From contig JAUWTD010000004.1 in assembly GCA_030609775.1 (NCBI GenBank), positions 1-43,176 of the forward strand: DNA of 43,176 bases, read 5' to 3'; not shown here. More model-generated notes on the stretch are below. The model had not been told where the DNA came from, searched no databases, and saw only the letters and a program-made list of their open reading frames with translations. Position 1 is the stretch's first letter. This stretch comes from Candidatus Altarchaeota archaeon. GTDB lineage: Archaea; Altiarchaeota; Altiarchaeia; IMC4; QMZM01.

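Overview
The window reads like archaeal DNA of moderate GC. ATA for isoleucine and AGA/AGG for arginine dominate. TATA-like boxes stand about 40-70 bases before several first genes, Shine-Dalgarno-like GAGG/GAGGT sites occur, and the secreted proteins carry MopE and PKD domains common in archaeal metagenomes. A bacterial host with giant genes (such genes are known in Omnitrophota) cannot be excluded by eye. Every gene I support lies on the + strand, and no tRNA, rRNA or CRISPR array was seen.

Layout. 1-186 is the tail of an unidentified gene. 236-3539 is a three-gene ABC importer of the Fe3+/thiamine/phosphonate type (binding lipoprotein, double permease, ATPase). 3597-6686 encodes a secreted Cys-rich protein with five MopE-type metal-binding motifs, a VirB2/T4SS-pilin-like membrane hairpin and two PKD-like domains. 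6782-16182 holds four consecutive VirB6/TrbL-like polytopic membrane proteins that share a core and differ in their cytoplasmic tails (one about 1,150 residues long). 16444-17019 encodes a protein like the N-terminal half of TnpB with no RuvC nuclease. Its stop codon overlaps the start of a giant ORF that stays open from 17016 to the end of the window (at least 8,720 codons, about 1 MDa, 3' end not reached).

The giant protein contains, in order: TPRs; an SF2/SecA-like helicase; a long coiled coil; three zincin-like modules (HExxH intact, lost, intact); helical plus winged-helix repeats R1 and R2; module A1; transglutaminase-like protease 1; a TIKI/ChaN/TraB-like domain; tail T1; module A2; transglutaminase-like protease 2; tail T2; a JAMM metalloprotease with a perfect motif; a coiled coil; repeat R3; a class I methyltransferase; long regions with no recognised fold; and the start of repeat R4. 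A short motif, KARLS or a close variant, recurs at the joints between these blocks.

Working model (inference): the pilin-like protein and the four VirB6-like proteins form an envelope channel or contact structure, and the giant multidomain protein is its partner or cargo, perhaps a polyprotein cut at the KARLS joints. No VirB4 or VirD4 ATPase is present in the window. The only ATPases seen are the importer ATPase and the helicase inside the giant protein.
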